Below are positions 22,561-33,700 of a DNA stretch of 64,000 nt, in pieces. Below the pieces are notes generated by a model that was not told the DNA's origin, did no database searches, and was given only the letters and a program-made list of their open reading frames with translations. The stretch lies in NCBI RefSeq assembly GCF_026151205.1, contig NC_087080.1, forward strand, positions 10,587,837 to 10,651,836, read 5' to 3'. How positions within the stretch are numbered: the stretch's first letter is position 1; every line of letters starts with the position of its first letter. This DNA is from Bolinopsis microptera (lineage: Eukaryota; Ctenophora; Tentaculata; Lobata; Bolinopsidae). Position numbers and translations under genes: made by a program.

Positions 22561-23227
22561 CCTCTCGCTTGTGGCTTGCAGTAGCGCGCGTCACGCAGTA
22601 CGCGTAGACACATGGCTATGTGAACTCTGCGCGCGTCCTGATAGGTTATAAACCTACAATAAAAGCTGCACCGAAATTTACGTCAACTTCAAAATTGCAC
22701 ATACAACATATTCATGCTTTTGTTTTTTATTGAAACTCGAATTGTATAATTTGTGCTATGTAGCATTTTAATTTTTACCCTTAACCATTAACGTTTAAGC
22801 CAGTGCTACCAGATCACAGATTAAATTTAATTTTGATTCATGTTGCGTATCACAAACATGAACATCATCTTCGCGCTGCTTTCTTCTCGAATGGCCCGAG
22901 GCAAGTGCTACGAAGTAGCGCGCGCCGGGCTAGTCCATTAACAATGGACAATAAGTTAAGTCGTAAGTGATACTGATTCCTAATAGTAATTCATATAATT
23001 ATTAATAATTACCCATTCCTGATTCCGTGTTCTGATTGACATACGTTGCATGCACCACTTTTCGCCGCCGAAGATGTTTTGACACTGACAAGACTTCGAT
23101 TGACGATGTCAACCCTTCCAGATCGTTGCTCTGCGAATTAACAGAGCAAGAATCTCTGATCTCGTCTCGATGCGAAGTAAAAATGATAGTTTCCTCCAAG
23201 CAGGACTCTATCATCTTGATCTATTAG
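22561..23227. other. Non-coding flank with GC hairpins
   Basis: No supported gene. The stretch CTACGAAGTAGCGCGCGCC (near 22909) is mirrored beyond the next element as GGCGCGCGCTACTTCGAAG (near 28627). GACATACGTTGCATGC at 23038 recurs twice near 62561-62600. Confidence 0.55.
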
Positions 23228-24006
23228 TACAGTCAAATCCGTCCTAATTTAAGCCTTTGTCGGACAAAATTCGCAACAAAGCGATTTTAACGGGATATGG
23301 TCGGGACAGGTTCCAGGAATCATTCCAGAGAGTTCCCAAAATCCTCGACTTCAGGAAAATCCACAATTACCACTTTTTTACCACCTTTTTACCACTTTGG
23401 TTTTCCGAAAATAAGTCACGTTCTGAATATCCTAGAAGATTCTAGTTTAAAGCATTGTGTTTAGAAAACAAAGAAGAACAACTTTTTCTCAAACAACTTT
23501 TTCAAAAATAAATTATTTGATTAATTAATTAAATAATTAATAAATTTTCAAATATTTCAAAAATATATTTTCATAAAAAATGTTCGCAATTACATTCCAC
23601 GTATAATGAACTAATTTTTATAAAAAATTTCAATTTCAATATTTTGGACTTGTAAAATTTTCGAAATTCGTAAAGAATAACCACTATTTATCACTTTTTA
23701 CCACATTGAATCTCCGCTAATAAAACGACTTCTGAATGTCGTAGAAGGTTCTAGATTGAACCAATGTGTTCAAAATATAAAAGAGAACAACTTTTTATCT
23801 GATAACCTTTGAATTAGATAATTAATTGATTTATTAATTAAATAATAATTAAATTTTTAAAAATTTCAAAATATAATTTTTATCAAAAATATTTGCCGTG
23901 ACGTAAAACGTAAAATGAATTTACTTGAATAACAGAACATACACCGTCACATAGATTAGATAACAGATTAAAAAAATCTAGATAAATGGAATAAACGGTA
24001 AAATAT

Positions 24007-24267
24007 TTGTACGATACTATTATAGCTTATAACTATTTACACATCATATCTCTCGACTTAGTGTTGTGCTTAATTAGATTGTTAAACTGGTTTGTTTGGA
24101 AGCGTAAGCTTCAGCTTTACTTTATGTTGACTTCTCTTCGTAAAAAAGTTGAATCTGCTAAAAATCGAGGACTAAAATCACACGAAATAGTTAATATTTT
24201 GACAAAAGAAGAACACATCGTGTGCCTGATACTGTACGGCGTACGCGTGCAGATTCTATGTAAGTAG
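24007..24267 (+). CDS. Unrecognised short ORF inside the 5.25-kb element
   Basis: An 86-codon frame starting at an ATG. The N-terminal half is hydrophobic (LDLVLCLIRLLNWFVW) and the C-terminal half contains charged segments (SLRKKVESAKNRGLKSHE). I recognise no family. It could be a relic of the element's own protein or a chance frame in AT-rich DNA. No splice sites or promoter were identified. Confidence 0.15.
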   Translation: MYDTIIAYNYLHIISLDLVLCLIRLLNWFVWKRKLQLYFMLTSLRKKVESAKNRGLKSHEIVNILTKEEHIVCLILYGVRVQILCK

Positions 24268-24750
24268 CTGTCAACTAATATACAATAATAGTAATATGTT
24301 TTTACCGTTTTACTTTTAACTTTGATGTCAGCGGACAGCGCAACTAGAGGCATTCTTAACCAATACAATGTTTTAATTTACCAGGCAAATGAGGAGTTAG
24401 TTTCGGTGAGTAGCTTTAAGAGGGCGAATGATCGACAATGTAAATTTGTATGGAATGAAATATGGAAAGGGTTGCTGTCCCCAGGTACTATTTAAACTAT
24501 TTATCTTTTAAGTAAGTGCACTAACTTTTAAACTATGCCCAGCAAATTTGAAACGGATACGTACAGTCCTATTCTTTATCCTGACGCCTCTCATACCTTG
24601 TATACATAAACGAATCATCGCACCACAGGTTGGATCAACAACCCTGGTCACTGAACGAAATTAAACGGCAGTACAACGGCATGACTGATTCAGCTCAGAG
24701 CGACGTCTTGTGTGTATTATTGCAGACAGTGACCATAGACTAATTCCAAA

Positions 24751-24990
24751 GATTCATATCTAGCCTAGCGGTTAGAGCATCCGCCTTCTGCGCAGAAGGT
24801 TCAGGGTTCGAATCCCAGTGTCACCTAGTCTAGGGAGTAGCTAAGGATCCATTGGATCTATGCAATCTCAACGGTCGACTCAACCGAATGATAGAAAACT
24901 TAATTGAGGGTTAAATGAGGAGGGGTACCTGTTAAAAGTTCAAGAAACTTCCTAGGATACCCCTTCAGTGCATACTGTAAACATAACTAT
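24751..24990 (+). mobile_element. tRNA-derived SINE-like sequence
   Basis: TAGCCTAGCGGTTAGAGC (24761-24778) matches a pol III A box, and GGGTTCGAATCCC (24804-24816) is a perfect B-box/T-arm. The anticodon-stem region (CCTTCTGCGCAGAAGG) has the wrong loop size and the acceptor arms do not pair, so this is not a working tRNA gene. The downstream body contains AGGGGTACC...GGATACCCCT, which could form a stem. The 3' end is not defined. Confidence 0.7.
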
Positions 24991-25133
24991 TATATCGGCC
25001 AATGAAGAGGAGTCCGTTGTAACTGAGGCAGGACCATCTTTAGCCACGAACACAGTTTAAACAAATGTCCATTCTGTAACGTAGAGATCGCACCAAATGA
25101 TAAATCCTCAAACCGGATTACAGATGCAGGGTA

Positions 25134-25939
25134 CCTTAGTTCCCAAAAATTTGTGTGCCATTATATTGAGCACAATTTATTTGAGCCCGAAAAATTTGGG
25201 CAGAAAATTTGAACTCATTTGGGCGACCGAAAATTTGGGCACAAATTCTTCGAAAAATGAACGATTTTCTACTAAAATTTCAGTTAGATATTTGCCTTAG
25301 TTCATTATTATTCCTTATTATTCCAGTCATTTTGCTTTCAATTTTAAGCATGTAGGTGGTAGTCTGAGTTGTTTCACATTATGAAAACATAGTGTGTCAG
25401 CTCAATGGAGGAGTTTCATCAGACAATGTGAAAATTGATACCCGCTTGACAGTGATCCGTGAACTACACGCTCGTTGGATCAACGAACTTTTTGTATATT
25501 TAAAAGGGAGGCCAGATGACATAAGGAAAGGCTTTGAGAAGTCGGGTATAACTGATGCTTGTAGATCAGACTTTACGGTGGATGATAATCCATTTGCAGA
25601 TCTTGTTTAAATCTCTAGCTATCCGTACCTCTAGCCGTTTGTTTTATTAGTAGCTGTTAGCTATTCCAGTTATTTCTATGCATTTAAAATATAAGCCTTT
25701 TTACTTGGTCAAGCCATGAATGACAGATTAAAAAACTAAAATTTCAAATATTATTTCACTTGGATATGAAGAAAAAGCCATCTTTCTATAGATTTCAGGG
25801 CCACATGCCAAATGCCAAAAGTTTGGTTAGCAAAAAATTTAGCAGACGGAAAAGATTTATGCAATTAATTTGGTCTGCAAAAAATTTGGTCGAGAGGCCC
25901 GCTCAAATTTTTTGTCGCCCAAATTTTTGGGAATTAAGG
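25134..25939. mobile_element. pogo/Tigger-like element relic with TA flanks
   Basis: The left end CCTTAGTTCCCAAAAATTTG (25134) and right end CAAATTTTTGGGAATTAAGG (to 25939) are inverted repeats with one mismatch, flanked by TA. Subterminal copies of AAAATTTGGGC add further symmetry. It holds a transposase C-terminal remnant at 25392-25610. At 806 bp it is an internally deleted copy nested in the 5.25-kb element. Confidence 0.85.
25392..25610 (+). pseudogene. DDE (pogo/Tigger-type) transposase, C-terminal remnant
   Basis: A frame of 72 codons whose RELHARWINELFVYLKGR and IRKGFEKSGITDA segments resemble the end of the DDE domain in pogo/Tigger transposases, where a conserved tryptophan helix precedes an 'I..GF...GI.DA' segment. 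The catalytic DDE residues and the N-terminal DNA-binding domain are missing. It lies within TA-flanked ends of the type expected for this superfamily. The family call is from memory of the motif. Confidence 0.65.
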
Positions 25940-25987
25940 TAAGTTATTGTGCGGGGGCGGGGGGAGGTAGTATAGTACACATAAGTT

Positions 25988-26036
25988 AGGCTCTTACTAA
26001 TTCGCTCGCCCAAAAATTTCACGTGACTTTCTCCGT
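25988..26036 (+). repeat. Solitary end of the 61.7-kb MITE family
   Basis: GGCTCTTACTAATTCGCTCG and the following CCCAAAAATTTCACGTGACT match the left end of the element at 61710-62084. The matching right end is not seen nearby, so this is a truncated copy. Confidence 0.75.
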
Positions 26037-26090
26037 AGCTTAGTGCACTAGATTCCCACTATCGGAATCGTTCTGAATAGCCGATCCTTA

Positions 26091-26550
26091 CCAACTCCGT
26101 GGATCCGACTGGTGGTGTCTGATCCAGTGAAAGCGTGGCACAGAAATCGTACAGAAAGCCCAATTATGGTATCCTAGCACCCTGTCACGTGATAAGCGAT
26201 TAGGTAATCATTGATAACCCAATCAATTTCGCTAACGAGATAAACAAATTGCTTGATAACTTCGTCATTTTCAATCCGTTTCGCACATCGTTTTGCAGAT
26301 GTTTTGATTTGAGTGCTCTAATCAAGTTGATGTTTCTGTAATTGGTGATGATACTGATTGGTACTGTAATTGGTGGATAACTGATTTGCTTGTAACTTTG
26401 CATTTGACCACCAACTGTTTCTCACCACCAAAAGCTACATCTATGACATTGATAAAATTCGAAGTGCGATTGGTAGGAGGCACGTGAACACGATACTGCT
26501 GTGCCACGCTTCACTGGATCAGACACCACCAGTCGGATCCACGGAGTTGG
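26091..26550. mobile_element. 460-bp foldback element with ~53-bp inverted repeats
   Basis: CCAACTCCGTGGATCCGACT starts the left arm (26091-26143). The right arm (26498-26550) is its reverse complement with one missing base (AGTGAAAGCG against AGTGAAGCG). The core contains repeated ATTGGTGAT/GATAAC phrases and no gene. No clear target duplication. Superfamily unassigned. Confidence 0.85.
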
Positions 26551-26803
26551 TTCATGCAGAAAAGCAGGAATACAATGTGGATCAACCTGCCTGAAATGTC
26601 AGGACAATTGCACCAATGTGCCAGCTGAGGACTCATAAGTTAGACTATTATCTAGTATATATGGTTATATAAAGTACTACTTCGATTTCCCAATTAATAT
26701 AATGAAAATTTGTTAATTATTCGTGATATATAAACAAAAGCTCTAAGAAACAGATAGTAAACAAAGTAAACATTTCTGTCCCCTAATCTTTCTCAAACAA
26801 AAT

Positions 26804-27797
26804 TCATGCAATTTGCATACTTCTCCATTTAACTCTATTCTGAGCAATTAACGTTAAATAGTCCAAATCACATAAATCATTTAACGATAATTTTCGGACA
26901 CTAAGGTCGTGTAGAATCAGTGAGAAAAGGTTTGACTGCGGTCTTCCACGCCGCCCTTGAAGCTGTAAGGTGTTGACAGCAAAAACAAGCGACGAATAGG
27001 CTGGGCCATCTGTAGGCCCACGCAGTACATGTCCGAGCATCCTCCACCGACTACGAGCCACTTTAGCTGACAATGGTTCGCTATTGCAGCGTTTATACAA
27101 GTTCTTGTTGGAGATGATGTGAGGGTATTTGTAATTCAAAATTGATCGCAGATGACGTCTGTGAGCAATATCTAGTTTTTCCAATACTGATTTAGGGGCA
27201 GCCCAGCAAGATGAATTGTACATTAAAACGGATACTACCAGAGCCTCATACAACAGAAGCCTCTTGCTCAGAGGGATCTTATGGTTCCAAGCTTTCTTGT
27301 ATTTGTTAAACGCGGCATATCCCAGACATATCCTTCTAGAGATGTCCTCCTTACTACAAAGCATGGAGCCAAGCGTGATACTCTTTCTCCAGAGCTCGTT
27401 CCCTGCAATTGGCTTACCCTGATCGTCTTTAGCTCCCTTTTCAGCTAAGTACACATGAGTGAAATCAGTTTTGTCTTCGTTTACGAAGAGATTCCAATCT
27501 TTAAGGACTTCTGTTGCAATAGGCAACAGCTCCCTCAAATTGTCTTCATCTTCATCATTGAAGTCGATATCATCAGCATACTCACTGTCAAGTGGAAGAC
27601 CAATATCGGTGATAGGTGGGTTAGGCCTATTCGTTGCAGTTTCAAGCCTGTTACGGAGGTCACGCAAGGCACCCGCTAAGACAAGTGTGAACAAGCATCC
27701 AGACAGACAGTCACCTTGGAATGCACCGAGAAAACTCTGGAATTCAGCAGACAGTGTACCGTTGATGTTATCAGTTGTCCAGAGGAGAAGAGGTGGG
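26804..27797 (-). pseudogene. RTE-like LINE reverse transcriptase fragment
   Basis: The frame stays open from about 27797 to a stop at 26804. Reading from the 5' end it shows FQGDCLSGCLFTLVLAGAL (RT motif B), EYADDIDF (the catalytic YADD), the LNKYKKAW-like thumb region, ARSRWRMLGHVLR, and near the C-terminus GRRGRPQSNLFSL and NRVKWRSMQ. The RGRP and R.KWR phrases are typical of RTE-type LINE C-termini. The N-terminal RT motifs and endonuclease are missing. The 5' break coincides with the inner edge of the right inverted repeat of the 5.25-kb element. The frame is intact, but the protein is truncated. Confidence 0.88.
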
Positions 27798-28479
27798 AAT
27801 GTGATATGTAATTTTAAAATATTTTGATCAAAAGTAATTTTTATATTTTTTAAATATTTGTTTAATAATCGAATAAGCTAATTAATTAATTATCTAATCC
27901 AAAGTTTGTTAGATAAAAAGTTGTCCTCTTTCATATTTTGAACACATTGGTTCAATCTAGAACCTTCTACGCCATTCAGAAGTCTTTTCATTAGCGGAGA
28001 TTCGATGTGGTAAAAAGTGGTAAATAGTGGTTTTTCTTTACAAATTTCGAAAATTTTACAAGTCCAAAATATTGTATGTGAAAATTTTCAAAATTTTCAT
28101 AAAAATTAGTTCAATATACGTGGAATGTAATTGTGAACATTTTTTATGAAAATGTATTTTTGAAATATTTGAAAATTTATTAATTATTTAATTAATTAAT
28201 TAAATAATTTGTTTTTGAAAAAGTTGTTAAAGAAAAGGTTGTTCTTTTTTGTTTTCTAAACACAATGCTTTAAACTAGAATCTTCTAGGATATTCAGAAC
28301 GTGACTTATTTGCGGAAAACCAAAGTGGTAAAAAGGTGGAAAAAAGTGGTAACTGTGGATTTTCCTGAAGTCGAGGATTTTGGGAACTCTCTGGAATGAT
28401 TCCTGGGACCTGTCCCGACCATATCCCGTTAAAATCGCTTTGTTGCGAATTTTGTCCGACAAAAAGACGGATTTGACTG

Positions 28480-28719
28480 TACTATATGAAGTCTTTTATG
28501 TTTTAACTCCAGAATAACTCCACATCAGCATTAATGGGGAAAATTGAGTTGTAGGTTCATAGCATACCAGATTTGTCCATTTGCCATTGTTGATGTTATT
28601 TTGTTAATGTTATTTTGTTAAATGGACGGCGCGCGCTACTTCGAAGAAATTTAGACGGGTATCATCCGTCAAACCAATGACCAAGACGCGCGCCGAGTTG
28701 GCCTCATCGACGGGATGAT
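28480..28719. other. Flank of the 5.25-kb element
   Basis: No gene. Contains GGCGCGCGCTACTTCGAAG and GACGCGCGCCGAGTTGG, inverted relatives of sequences left of the element (22909 and 22546). The element may therefore have inserted into an older inverted-repeat element. Confidence 0.55.
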
Positions 28720-29075
28720 AATTAATCACTATACACTCGACTGTCACGTGACTTTTTCAACCCGTTCTCTAGCTGGCCCTGAAGTCTGAACGACTATTCG
28801 AAACTGTACCCTAACCCTCAATGTCTTATCTGATCCCAACCCTAACTGCTAACCCAATCATTAACAAAAGCATATGTGATATGATGAAACCCTAACCCTA
28901 ACGAGAAATTGGACTAACTTCCTTATAAGCTTATATAACGGTCATATCGCCAATATCTCGCTAGGGGAGCATTTTAACCCTATGTCATGGGGGTGATTCG
29001 GAATCAGCGTCCGAAAATACATCGATTCTAGTTGGTTTCAACTGCTGGGGGCCCTTTTAGAACAATCTCGAAGAT
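28720..29075 (+). repeat. Diverged copy of a dispersed repeat with telomere-like cargo
   Basis: Holds several CCCTAACCCTAA fragments (28810-28900), then GGGGGTGATTCGGAATCAGC and AAATACATCG. These blocks are shared, in the same order, with the MITE at 61710-62084. The ends are not clear in this copy. Confidence 0.7.
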
Positions 29076-30557
29076 CGACTGTAGAGTGATTAAGCACGCT
29101 CGTCGTCGACGGTCTTGGAACAAATATTTTAAGAGTTATCACCGGTTAAAAATTAAGCTGACGACCACTTTATGCATCCTTGTAGTTGTACTCACATATT
29201 TGCTTTTAATCCTATTCCTACATGTAGACCAAGATTCAAACTCCCCATGTCAGTGATTAATTCTCATATTCCAATATCAAATTTTAAAAGCAAAGAAAAA
29301 TCTTACCACATAATTCTATAATCAGTTCAACTGATTACGATTATCAAAGCAAATAGCAAAAATATCGTGTCTGATATTTCGCTTACATTTACACAATCCA
29401 CAGAAAAACTCTTTACCGCCTAACTGTATACAGGATCCAGCTACATACATAAAACCTAAATCAAAACAATTGCAATATTTTTCGACCGCCACGAGCAGCT
29501 TAAAATTAAATTTAATAACTTATCAAGATTCAATTGTTATCATAAAACGTTCTCCCAATTTTATCAGTTTAACCTTTATTTTTCCTATCCTACTGTACTT
29601 CGTTCGGATCTATGAAAATGCGTGTATCTAGTCTTGTGTATTTCAATGTCAGATTTCCCAGTAAAAAACAAAATATCTTTGGAAACGGCATCACCAGCAC
29701 ATAACTCCGAAGTCCGAGCCGTAAATAATGATAAATCTAGGAAGTTCTAGAAAAAACACAAATATATCTTCTCTAAAATAATAGATCGTCAAATCTCTGC
29801 GACAATAACATTTATATCTTCACATCAAGCTTCAACATCTGAAATGTAGCGAGTTGCAGCGCCTTCCATCAAAAATAAAAACGATCGCTAATCATAAAGC
29901 TCAATAAAATTTGAGCTGTTTTTAATAATTTACCAACATATATACACAAAGGTTATGTAAATACTTTTAATTAAAAAGTAAATACAATCATATCAGCAGG
30001 AAGAATTCGTGACTTGCCTTGTGTTAATTAATCTGTTTAAATTTAGAGTGCATTTCATAAGTCACAAATCCTTCATGTTAGAAATTCCATACAATTATTA
30101 TAAATAAAAACGGTAACACATTAAGTTCAACTACAAAATATTCATCCAAAAATAGTATCCATCTTCCTCCATCTCGGAAATATCGTTTGTCAATGTGTTC
30201 ACCGACATGTCTTTTATCAATATTTTATAGTGATAAAAGTAATATTTATAATATTTAATAAAAATATACAAATGGTTACTGTAGTTTAAGTATAATAATA
30301 ACAGTATCTCTAAAATGAGAGAATGACCATTACGTGGAGTCAGCTGAAACAGAATCTCTTCTTCGATATAAATGAATCCCATAAAATTTTAATCATTTAA
30401 CCATTTAAAATCAATCGCCTGGCTTGCAAAATATTAAATTAGATATAATATCAATCATGTATAAAATCTCGCAAATGAACAGACTGCAGCTACATCACCA
30501 TAAAAATATTCAACGGAGAAACATACGGGAAATACGTTATTTACAAACCGATATTTT
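29076..30557. other. No gene seen; probable 3' UTR and intergenic
   Basis: AT-rich. 29117-29151 carries the AACAAATATTTTAAGAGTTA dispersed-terminus motif. The part next to 30557 would be the 3' UTR of the minus-strand immunoglobulin gene. No unambiguous AATAAA signal was located. Confidence 0.5.
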
Positions 30558-30707
30558 CTATAACATATGGCGGAGATAAGGAACTAATGTGATAGTCAGT
30601 GATAGCAAATAGAGAAGATAAGAATGTGAGGAATGTGACGCAGAGCCTGCATCAGGGTCTTTGTTTTCTTGAGAGTCACCGTCATCAATAACTTCCTCAT
30701 CCTTAAC
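30558..30707 (-). other. Acidic linker and hydrophobic C-terminal signal
   Basis: The last exon encodes 49 residues: an acidic stretch (VKDEEVIDDGDSQENKDPD), a run of small residues (AGSAS), a short polar spacer, and HSYLLYLLSLTITLVPYL followed only by RHML and the stop. Small residues, spacer and terminal hydrophobic segment with essentially no cytoplasmic tail fit a GPI-attachment signal. A single-pass membrane anchor is the alternative. A tool such as a GPI predictor would be needed to choose. Confidence 0.65.
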
Positions 30708-33700
30708 CTGGAGGAGGAGGAGGTCAATACGTTTAGTACATCTGGTGATTTAGAAAATTTATATTTCAACTTGTTGTACACACTTTACCTTGCTATCATG
30801 ACAACTTTTAACTCGTAATTTATTGGTGGTTTAATTACTGAGGGAGAAATCAATTATTATAATAACAGAACTACAAAAGTGTTGGAAGTTACTTAGTAAG
30901 TACTACTTACCCTTAGTTTAAAAGTAAGTGTTTCCTGCCCCTTAGTGTTGGAAGCAGTGCACGTGTACAGTCCACTGTTCTCTTTTCTGGATGCCCGCAC
31001 TATCAGCACATACTCCTGTAATAATATTACGTTAATTTGAACCACTAGGGGGGGGGGGGGGGGGGGGGGGGGGGGGTACGTCTTATTTAGCAGCATATAT
31101 CATTTTGAACATTGTGTCTCAATTGTGATACAATATAGTTTGGAGACAAAAGTAACGTGTAGGACGTAGGTGTAATACTTTGAAAATAGTGCGACTCCGC
31201 ACTTGCAGAACAAAGCTGGTGATGAGATTATTTGAGGCAGTGGGCCCACAGCAGTGACCCACATCAGAGACCACAGCGGGGCCCACAGCCCACTCTATTG
31301 TTTAATTTTACTACACAGGGGCGCCAAAAAACAATTACCATAGTTGTGGTCATGTCGCTCTACACACTACACAGCGCGGCGGTACCAATGGCAATACACA
31401 AATATAATAGAACGAATACCGGCTGATGATGCGAAAAAATGCGGCAAGAGGTCAATATTGCAATTCCGTACCCACCGCACGTATATGTTGCCTCTGTTCG
31501 GAGATTGACGTACCGTTTCAAATTTAGAGATAGTCTGAACGCTTCTGCCGTAGTTCTGAGGAAGATCATTTGATATTTCTGTGGCAAGTTCTGCTCCGTC
31601 AAGTCCCCACTGTACGATTGAAGCCGGATACGAATTAACCTGGTGATATATTCAATAAGACGTCAATCTTCAGGACTTTTACTCGTAAACTTCACAAGTT
31701 TAACAAAAGATTATACAGTTGAATTAATGATCAATAACCTTTTATTTATTGTATATTTTATTTATTATTTTGATTTATACCTGGCAGATAAGAGAGATAT
31801 CGACTCCAACACCCGCGTCAATTAGATAGAGATTCTCATCCTGGTCGTACACCAGTCGTCTTGGTTTTATTATGAACGGCTTAGACTCTGAAAAAAAACA
31901 GAATTAGAAAGCTGGAAGTTAACTTAACTGGTCTTATTATAGGGTGTCTGCGCCACGGTGAGCAGTCGTAATCGGAGATTTAATATAAGATAATAATATT
32001 AGATAATCATTTACAAAGCAAAGATCATCGAAATTCGATATCCTTTGGGAATTCATCGAAAAGTAACAAAAGAGTCGGGAGAAACGTCAAGTCATCAATC
32101 AAAAAATGTTTATTTTGGTTCGTACTTTATTTTACCAATATTAACACGTACCCCTAGGTTGAGAAGTTGTGAGAGTAGCAATCTCGCTATACGAGCCACT
32201 TCCTGCGTTATTAGAAGCAGCTATCTTGATATTATAGTCGGTCAGTGCATCAAGATCTTCAAGAGTGTACTGCTGTTCTGATCCAGTCTTAACCTCACGG
32301 TACGCAGAGCCCGCAGCTTCTTTGTACGAGATCTGAGTTGGAGGAGTGAGGTTATGAGGAAAAGGAATGTGGAGAAAACATTTCAATTTTTGTGGTGAGC
32401 GACAAATTATTAACCCCTCGGCCTCCCCATTTTTTCTAGTTTTTATTTTTCCAACATAAGTTTCTAACAAGTTTCTTCCTTTGCTACCTAGTTACTTCCT
32501 AGTTACTACCTAGTTACTATCTAGTTACTACCTAGTTACTACCTAGTTACTATCTAGTTACTACCTAGTTACTACCTAGTTACTACCTAGTTACTATCTA
32601 GTTACTACCTAGTTACTATCTAGTTACTACCTAGTTACTACCTAGTTACTCCCTAGTTACTACCTAGTTACTACCTAGTTACTACCTAGTTACTATCTAG
32701 TTACTACCTAGTTACTATCTAGTTACTACCTAGTTACTACCTATTTACTACCTATTTACTACCTATTTACTACCTAGTTACTACCTAGTTACTATCTAGT
32801 TACTACCTAGTTACTATCTAGTTACTACCTAGTTACTACCTAGTTACTACCTAGTTACTACCTAGTTACTATCTAGTAACTACCTAGTTACTACCTAGTT
32901 ACTACCTAGTTACTACCTAGTTACTATCTAGTTACTCCCTAGTTACTATCTAGTTACTCCCTAGTTACTATCTAGTTACTACCTAGTTACTACCTATTTA
33001 CTACCTAGTTACTACCTAGTTACTATCTAGTTACTACCTAGTTACTACCAATCTACAAACTTTAAGTTACCTGATACCCGAGGACCACGCCCATATTATC
33101 ACTGTTACTCCAGCTTATAGACAGGGAATCCATAGTGGCTCCTTCCTGTATTATATCTTGCGGTACACCCGGTGGTCCTGGGAGAATTGGTAAAGTTGTT
33201 ATCTGCTACTGAGAGTTTGCGCATGAATGACGGTTTTTAGGGCGGCAACTCCCACCCACCAGAGATCTGCCTTTGTGGATGGTCGAATAGGAAGATTAAC
33301 CAAATAAGGGGTTAACTTTTATCATTTTAAAAGTAAATTGAAGAAATAATAAAAATGAAATTGTAACCCTTTTGCCCATGCTGTTAAATAATCGTATTAA
33401 TTTCAAATGACAAAAAGCAGCCGAAAAAGAAATACTGTTCAGATATTAACTATTAAAGGAATCTTGCTATCTCTTCACTTACTCATGACGGACATCTGAA
33501 CCTCGTTACTAGTAAACTGTATGTTAGGCCCCACGATACACCCGCACCGGTACTCAGCCGAGTCCAGATCGTCCAGGTCAGCTATAACAAGTTGGTTAGT
33601 GGGGTATCCCGTCTCACTGCCTTCCCCCGTGTAACTGAGGAGGTTAATTAAGATGAAGTTAACGTTTTAATGTTGGTATTTTATAATTTCATAGTTTTCC

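Larger units (their letters stand above)
23230..28479. mobile_element. 5.25-kb Tc1/mariner-like element with ~650-bp inverted repeats
   Basis: CAGTCAAATCCGTC begins the left end at 23230 and, inverted, closes the right end at 28479. Both ends are flanked by TA, the usual Tc1/mariner target duplication. The inverted repeats extend about 650 bp (to about 23890 and from about 27800) with moderate divergence. They carry repeated TACCACTTTTTACCAC phrases. No transposase belonging to these ends is intact. The interior now holds a tRNA-like SINE, a pogo-like element, a foldback element and an RT fragment. Superfamily assignment rests on the TA and the CAGT start. Confidence 0.85.
30911..31887 (-). 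other. Ig domain 3 of the surface protein
   Basis: Exons 31887-31781, 31639-31514 and 31015-30911. VGVDISLICQ carries the first cysteine, ASIVQWGLDGAELATEI the core tryptophan, and EYVLIVRASRKENSGLYTCT and ASNTKGQETLTFKL the E-F-G strands with the classic SGLYTC signature. This is the best-conserved Ig fold in the protein. Confidence 0.9.

Noticed and set aside
24755-24830. tRNA gene
   Set aside because: A and B boxes are good, but the anticodon loop has the wrong size, the acceptor strands do not pair and the T stem has a mismatch. Better explained as a tRNA-derived SINE.
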